From positions 1 through 8,362 of the forward strand of contig JAEYPG010000446.1 in assembly GCA_023410975.1 (NCBI GenBank): a DNA stretch of 8,362 bases, given 5' to 3'. This document shows, in pieces, positions 1 to 5,880 of the stretch (position 1 is its first letter; every line of letters begins with the position of its first letter). Below the pieces are notes generated by a model. The model made no database searches, had not been told where the DNA came from, and saw only the letters and a program-made list of their open reading frames with translations. The position numbers and the translations under genes were made by a program. The DNA is from Pseudomonadota bacterium. Lineage in GTDB: Bacteria > Pseudomonadota > Gammaproteobacteria > Burkholderiales > Burkholderiaceae_C.

Positions 1-1161
1 CTGCAACTCTTGCTGCAGGGCTTGCGTTTGCTGTTCGCGGGCCTTGCGCTCGCTGTTGTCTACCAAGGTGGCGCGCACCGAGGTGGTGTTGGATTCAACC
101 CCGGGAGCAGCCACCATGCTCAGCAGCATTGGCATGGTGCTGCCGTCTTCGAACATGAAATCCAGTTCCCGGTCCATCACCCTTCCCATGCGCATGACTG
201 CGGTGAGGCAGTCGATGAACCGCTGGCGGCTGGCAGGTGCGAGGAATGTGCGAAGGTCGCGACCGACGAACTCCTTGCGGTTGTTGCCCAGCATCCCGAG
301 CAGGGTCTGATTGACCTCCAAGACCGTGCCGTCCCCAGCCAGCGACACATAACCGCAGGGCGCCTCGTCATACAGGTCAGCAATGATCCGGGCCCGCTCG
401 ACCAGTGCCGCGTTGGCAGCCGACAGTTCTGCAGAACGCTGGGCGACAAGGCCTTGCTGCGCGCGGAGCTGTCCCGCCAGGGTGTCGATGCTCTTGGCCA
501 TATGAAGCTCGTGGGCCATGGACAAGAAGCAAATCGAACACACCGCGATTAACACTGCCCCGGGCACCAGCGTGAAGGCCAGCGACAGCTTCTGTGTCAC
601 AAGATGATCAACGCCGTTCACAAGGCCATGCAGCACGCGAATGGCAAATCCGACAGACAACAGCGCGTAGGCAACCATCGCCGCCGCCATTGCGCTGGAG
701 TGCCGCTTCTGCAGGCCGCGCAGCAGCAGCCAAGCCGTCATGGCCAGCAGCGCCGAGAACGCCAGGGAGATGGTGAAGAACGCCACCGGGTGCGGCGAGC
801 CCAGGCCGTATGAGATCAGCACCCCGCTCATTCCAAACGCTGACAGGCCCACGGTCCAACCGCGCTGCGGGGGAACATCCAACAACAGGGCATATGCCTG
901 ATAGCCCCAATGAGGAAGACCAAAGACCAGCGCGTTGGCCAACACGAACGTGATCAGCAACGGCGCATGGCCGCGGAAGAAATAAAGCGTGAACGCCGCT
1001 CCAACTGCCCCCATGGCCTTACTCCATGCCACCAGTCCAGCCCGCTGCTCGGGCAGGGTGCGCGCAAAGCTCAAGAACACCAGCGTCATCAAGAAGCCGA
1101 GCACTCCCAGCGAAAACAGTAGCGTGTGCGGATCCAACACGCGAGCGCCGAATGGAGTCAA
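1..1161 (-). CDS. Membrane-bound PAS sensor protein, C-terminal part outside window
   Basis: The minus strand is open without a stop from an in-frame TGA at 1185-1183 to the window edge, giving 387 residues from a TTG start at 1161. That start is chosen because GGGAG lies 8 bases upstream; another TTG at 1167 is too close to it. Residues about 14-33, 51-61, 67-81, 107-121, 127-147, 157-176 and 191-216 are hydrophobic, suggesting about seven membrane segments. Residues 222-262 form an Ala/Gln/Glu-rich linker likely to be a coiled coil. Residues 264-370 read as a PAS domain, from APCGYVSL through GDGTVLEVNQTLLGMLG to the typical exit DNSERKAREQQ. Another helix then runs off the edge. In such proteins a PAS domain is usually followed by a GGDEF/EAL or histidine kinase module, but none is visible here, so the output cannot be assigned. 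Membrane topology and PAS call are fairly secure. Confidence 0.85.
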   Translation of the reverse strand, partial: MTPFGARVLDPHTLLFSLGVLGFLMTLVFLSFARTLPEQRAGLVAWSKAMGAVGAAFTLYFFRGHAPLLITFVLANALVFGLPHWGYQAYALLLDVPPQRGWTVGLSAFGMSGVLISYGLGSPHPVAFFTISLAFSALLAMTAWLLLRGLQKRHSSAMAAAMVAYALLSVGFAIRVLHGLVNGVDHLVTQKLSLAFTLVPGAVLIAVCSICFLSMAHELHMAKSIDTLAGQLRAQQGLVAQRSAELSAANAALVERARIIADLYDEAPCGYVSLAGDGTVLEVNQTLLGMLGNNRKEFVGRDLRTFLAPASRQRFIDCLTAVMRMGRVMDRELDFMFEDGSTMPMLLSMVAAPGVESNTTSVRATLVDNSERKAREQQTQALQQELQ

Positions 1162-1169
1162 CTGCAAAT

Positions 1170-1174
1170 CTCCC
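1170..1174 (-). promoter_or_regulatory. Ribosome binding site deciding a TTG start
   Basis: The minus strand reads GGGAG here, 8 bases before the TTG at 1161. No ATG or GTG occurs in frame between the upstream stop at 1185-1183 and the first hydrophobic segment. The first in-frame ATG falls inside that segment (residue 25), which would cut the helix. This favours TTG as the real start. Confidence 0.5.
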
Positions 1175-1479
1175 GTACCGCTTCAATATCCTGCTGATAC
1201 CCAGACCATGCTGCCTGGCGTTACTGACACCAAGCTTGACGTCTCGCAACAGCGCGCCGTTGGTACAAGCATGCGTGCCACCTGGTGGGAATGCGATACA
1301 GAGAATCGGCTGCAAAGGCCAGCTTACTTAGCGCCGCTGCAGTCAACCAAGATGTGCTAGGACATACCGCATCGCCTGCGAGGCTGGGTAGTTCCGGGGG
1401 TGTCGAAATTTCCAGGTAATTAGTTCCTCGCGGGGTGAAATCTAATGGCTTCCCCGTGTTTGCTATCTTAATTCAATTG

Positions 1480-1496
1480 AATGCTGAGTCAGCATT
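1480..1496. promoter_or_regulatory. Perfect 8+1+8 palindrome, operator-like
   Basis: The sequence AATGCTGA-G-TCAGCATT is a perfect inverted repeat with one central base. It is flanked by AATT on both sides, offset by one base. It lies in the AT-rich part of the intergenic region and has no T-run after it, so it is not a rho-independent terminator. A short-spaced perfect dyad of this length is typical of a site for a dimeric DNA-binding protein. Which protein binds, and which gene it controls, cannot be read from the sequence. Confidence 0.45.
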
Positions 1497-1886
1497 AATT
1501 CGAGTTCCTTTGAATTTCCTGGAAAGATACTGCATCGACTCTTATGTTAAATCGCGTGCACCCCCCTTGTGCGGATACTTCCAACGAAGAGCAGGTGACG
1601 TCTATTGGGAGGAGAGGTTAAATTGCTCGTGACGTGGCCAGATAATACAAAATTTTAAATACGAGCGAGGCAAACCATCGAGAGCAACTGGTGTAACGCG
1701 CCAAAGCCGTACACTTGATCGAGCCCGTCGCGATGGATCTGGCTCTACTCAGGGGTGCCATGAAAACCAAGCTCATGACTAAAGTAACTTGCGCATGCGA
1801 ATAGGAACAGAACCATTAGGATATTGATCCTAGGAGCGTCGACCCATAACACCCCTGCTCTCGTGGACGACCAACACGCGAGATCA

Positions 1887-1947
1887 ATTGGAATTTTCTC
1901 GCTGTTACACGGTTCGATGTCTGCGGTCGCCGCCTCGGAATTCCAAT
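1887..1947. repeat. Spaced 9-base inverted repeat
   Basis: ATTGGAATT at 1887-1895 is the exact reverse complement of AATTCCAAT at 1939-1947, with 43 bases between. It lies 108 bases or more upstream of the activator start. It could be a pair of half-sites, a stem in a 5' leader, or chance; no T-run follows it. Confidence 0.3.
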
Positions 1948-2054
1948 ATGGGGGCTTATTGCGACGCAGCATTGGCTGCTGAAGATTCGCATGGCCGTTC
2001 AGGCGTGAGTACGGCATAGGCACGTGCCCACGCTTTCGACAATGGGCGGAGGTC

Positions 2055-3464
<1,410 letters not shown>

Positions 3465-3477
3465 GCGCCCTTCAGCG

Positions 3478-4065
3478 CTATGGGTCGGTGGGCTGCTTCG
3501 GGGGCGGCGCGTTGTCATCGCGGTCGCCGGACGGCCGGCTGTCCGCAGGGGCGCTGCCCTCGCGCAGCTGCACGAGCCGGTCGACGAACTGCGGCGCACG
3601 GTCATCCACGCCGATACCGGCCGCCTGGAGACGTTGCTGCAGCGCGACCATGGTTGCACGCGCCATGGCCCCACGCTCATGGTCGCCTGACAGACTCTGC
3701 CGGATCACGCCGGGCAGCGCCGCCACGAAAGCACACAAGGCAGGCAGGGCGTCCGCGGTGACGGCGCCCCGTGCCGTGGGCAGCGGGGCCGTGTTCGTTT
3801 CGGAGGCCCGTTGCCGCAGGCTGTCCAGGCCCTCGTCGATGCGGGCCCTGAGCTCACCCAGCGCGTCGCCCAGCTGGGCATGCGCCACGCTTCGAGCCTG
3901 CGCTTCGCCGATCTCGAAGGGAACGGCCCATTCAGGGTCCACGCCTGCGCAGCGCCCATCCAGGCTGTACACCGCCAGGCTGCCCGACGCGCAAGGCGGC
4001 CCCGAGGGGAGCAGAAACCAGCGCCGGCGGTCGTCCGTGAACCAGAGCGTTGAGAATTTATCCAT
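3478..4065 (-). CDS. Uncharacterised 195-residue protein, last gene of the toxin operon
   Basis: I do not recognise this protein. ATG at 4065 is preferred; a TTG at 4074 would add three residues, and neither has a strong ribosome binding site. Residues 1-55 are rich in aromatic and strand-forming residues (DKFSTLWFTDDRRRWFLLP). Residues about 57-88 form a charged helix (LGDALGELRARIDEGLDSLRQR) and more helices follow to about 170. The end is a hydrophilic Pro/Asp/Arg tail. No signal peptide or clear membrane segment is seen. It begins 23 bases after the SUKH-like gene stop, on the same strand, so it is probably cotranscribed with it. Its body is GC-rich like the toxin stalk (45 of 60 in 3841-3900), but its first codons are AT-rich, so the compositional border falls near its 5' end. 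It may be a resident operon partner that stays when toxin tips are exchanged, such as an adaptor or a second immunity protein. Its 3' end faces the activator gene across 13 bases. Confidence 0.7.
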   Translation of the reverse strand: MDKFSTLWFTDDRRRWFLLPSGPPCASGSLAVYSLDGRCAGVDPEWAVPFEIGEAQARSVAHAQLGDALGELRARIDEGLDSLRQRASETNTAPLPTARGAVTADALPALCAFVAALPGVIRQSLSGDHERGAMARATMVALQQRLQAAGIGVDDRAPQFVDRLVQLREGSAPADSRPSGDRDDNAPPPKQPTDP

Positions 4066-5880
4066 ATCTGACAAAAAATACGACGATGCTATCTATCAAT
4101 AGCCAAATGACCTATTTCTTCTCTCATGGCCTCGAATTCATCCAGCGAACGATCGCCTGTAAAGCATCGTTGCCAACCGTAGCGAGCTAACACCTTCGAG
4201 GCTTCCACCAAATACTGATCGACAGTTAAATTAACCTTGCATCTCTTACGCGCCATCTTGTCTAAATGATACAATCCCACAGAGTCACCCATCTTCATAG
4301 GAAAACTCAACAATACCGTTCTGTATTGATCAATTACATCAAATATCCTAGGCTCTGAATGCAGCTTTGAAACAGATTTTTCGCGTTCATCATCCCCTTG
4401 ATAAAGCGACATCAAATCAGTAATGCCGATAGAACCAACGGTCGCTGGCTGAGTTTCCTTGTATCTCCATACAAAACGAAGACCACCCGTCGAACGATAA
4501 AGGGCCTTAAGCTCGCCGGGAATAACCTGCTGAGCCATTCCCGGCTGCTCTTGAAGCCACTCCTCCATGGCACAAATGCCGTCTTCATCAAGCGCGGGAT
4601 ACTCTTCAAAGTCGACATAGAAGCGAACATCCTGCTTCATCTTTGATGCAGCACTACGAATCAAATCCATGGCAGCATCCAATGTTGTCGCATCTTTCAT
4701 TTCATTGATTCCCCGTTGATAGTCACATTTTTGATCAGTAAAGATTGCAGCTTGGGCCAATATTTTGCATCATATAGCATCGAAGAGCGTCTGAGAGCAT
4801 ATAAACCTTTCATTCTGGCGATGAAATCTGAAATACCCGAAAATGCTCCATTTTCATACTTTTCTTCGTCAACAGCCATTGCGAACCTGACATCCAGTCC
4901 GAGCTTGATCAGTCCAGCTCGATTCATGTCGTTGATCTCGATGGTGCGCTTTGATTCCAGCGGTGGCTTTTTCAATTCCAAAACGAAGACGGGATTAATT
5001 GCATCCCCCAAGACCCAACTTCCATCCTCGAACAGCATTGAGGCACGCTCAATGATAATCAGACGAGGAAAGTCTTCCAATATTTTGCTTTCAGAATAGT
5101 ATTCAACAGAAGCGCGATAGTACAGAACCTCCTCATCCTCCAGTCTCTTCTTGGTGTCGTTCTCCACACCAATCTCCATGGCCTTATTATCCACCTTCCG
5201 CGCTGGCACGGTATTCCAGGGAGCCCCAGGACCATGAAACTTCTCACTAACCAAATGTGCCGCAACCCAATAAGCCACTCCCCATACATCTCTCTCTGCA
5301 TTCAGGAGTTGGGAATCTATTGCCATCACATGATCCCAGCCTTTGAGCTTTCCATAGGGTCGGCTACCACCTGAGCCTTTCTTAGACAGAGGAGAAGCAA
5401 CCACGGCGGATGCCTTTTCACCCGAGCCGACGATCTTGGTAGATGGCAGCGGTATAATGCCTAGCGCTATTTGTATTATTTGTAACTGCGGCCATATTTT
5501 ACTTTCAAGAGACTCTATCTTTTCGTCTTCTTGCGCAATGGATTGCCGCCCCTGACCGTCGTCCCTTGCACTACCGGCCATGGCCTTGATCTGGGCATTC
5601 AACTCACTAATAGTCTGCCGTGCGCTGGCAAGAGCGGCCTCTGCATGAGCTCTACGTTTCTTGGAGCCGGACCCTTTTAGGGTCGAAATTTTCTTCTCAT
5701 AATCTAATAATTTTTCTTCGACTGAGCCGGCAGTTTCGCTGGCCATCATTGCTGTCAAGGAGTCTGTGCCGGGCGATATCCATAGCTCATGGAATTCGTC
5801 TCCAGCCTTCCACTTGAACTTGCGCCCAATCTCGCCATCAAACTTGTCACTCTTTTTGTCATCGTTCTTTTTCCCAATAC
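4066..5880. mobile_element. AT-rich exchanged cassette: toxin tip plus immunity gene
   Basis: Base composition steps at both ends. On the right, 5881-5940 has 41 G+C of 60 and the next 60 bases to the left have 26. On the left, 4201-4260 has 26 of 60 and 3841-3900 has 45. The right border falls inside the toxin reading frame at about residue 830, right after a KALLTAMGIGKK stretch that ends the helical stalk. The left border falls near the start of the third operon gene. Terminal repeats, a transposase or an integrase are not seen, so exchange by homologous recombination between conserved flanks is more likely than transposition. Borders are approximate to tens of bases. Confidence 0.5.
4089..4700 (-). 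CDS. SUKH (SMI1/KNR4)-like probable immunity protein
   Basis: This protein of 203 residues is read from ATG at 4700. A longer reading from 4760 lies inside the toxin coding sequence, whereas the 4700 start has GGGGAA at 4714-4709 spaced 8 bases away and overlaps the toxin stop as ATGA. Residues 60-74 (IPGELKALYRSTGGL) match the SUKH/SMI1-KNR4 pattern in which a small hydrophobic domain precedes a helix ending in a Gly turn. A later stretch around 119-147, with FDVIDQ, GDSVGLYHLD, also fits that fold. No signal peptide or membrane segment is seen, so it should be cytoplasmic. SUKH proteins are known immunity proteins in polymorphic toxin systems, often against nucleases. The position directly behind a nuclease-like toxin, with translational coupling and the same AT-rich composition (26 G+C of 60 in 4201-4260), supports that it protects the producer from its own toxin. 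The gene is quite sure; the family is moderately sure; the pairing is inferred. Confidence 0.75.
   Translation of the reverse strand: MKDATTLDAAMDLIRSAASKMKQDVRFYVDFEEYPALDEDGICAMEEWLQEQPGMAQQVIPGELKALYRSTGGLRFVWRYKETQPATVGSIGITDLMSLYQGDDEREKSVSKLHSEPRIFDVIDQYRTVLLSFPMKMGDSVGLYHLDKMARKRCKVNLTVDQYLVEASKVLARYGWQRCFTGDRSLDEFEAMREEIGHLAIDR

Larger units (their letters stand above)
1162..2054. other. Long intergenic region between divergent sensor and activator genes
   Basis: About 890 bases separate the minus-strand PAS sensor from the plus-strand sigma-54 activator. Reading frames here are short, start with weak codons, and give proteins without family resemblance, so no gene is called. The part around 1400-1700 is notably AT-rich (22 G+C of 60 in 1441-1500) against the GC-rich genes on either side. 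It must hold the promoters of both divergent genes, but no -35/-10 pair or -24/-12 sigma-54 site is good enough to mark. The two inverted repeats listed separately are the only clear structures. It could be a large regulatory region, the decayed remains of an inserted segment, or both. Confidence 0.6.

Noticed and set aside
10..552. 180-codon plus-strand open frame at the left edge
   Set aside because: It is antisense to the PAS domain and its linker, which read as clean protein on the other strand. Its His/Gln/Gly-rich product is a composition artefact.
1435..1632. 65-codon open frame in the intergenic region, GTG start
   Set aside because: It has no convincing ribosome binding site and no recognisable motif. 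It lies in AT-rich DNA containing the palindromes.
1620..1660. Possible sigma-70 promoter (TTGCTC with TAATAC or TACAAA)
   Set aside because: The matches to -35 and -10 are poor and the spacing for the best -10 is wrong, so it is not supportable.
4701..4760. Upstream start for the immunity gene at 4760 (20 extra residues)
   Set aside because: The extra part lies wholly inside the toxin's coding end. The start at 4700 has a well-placed ribosome binding site and the ATGA overlap.
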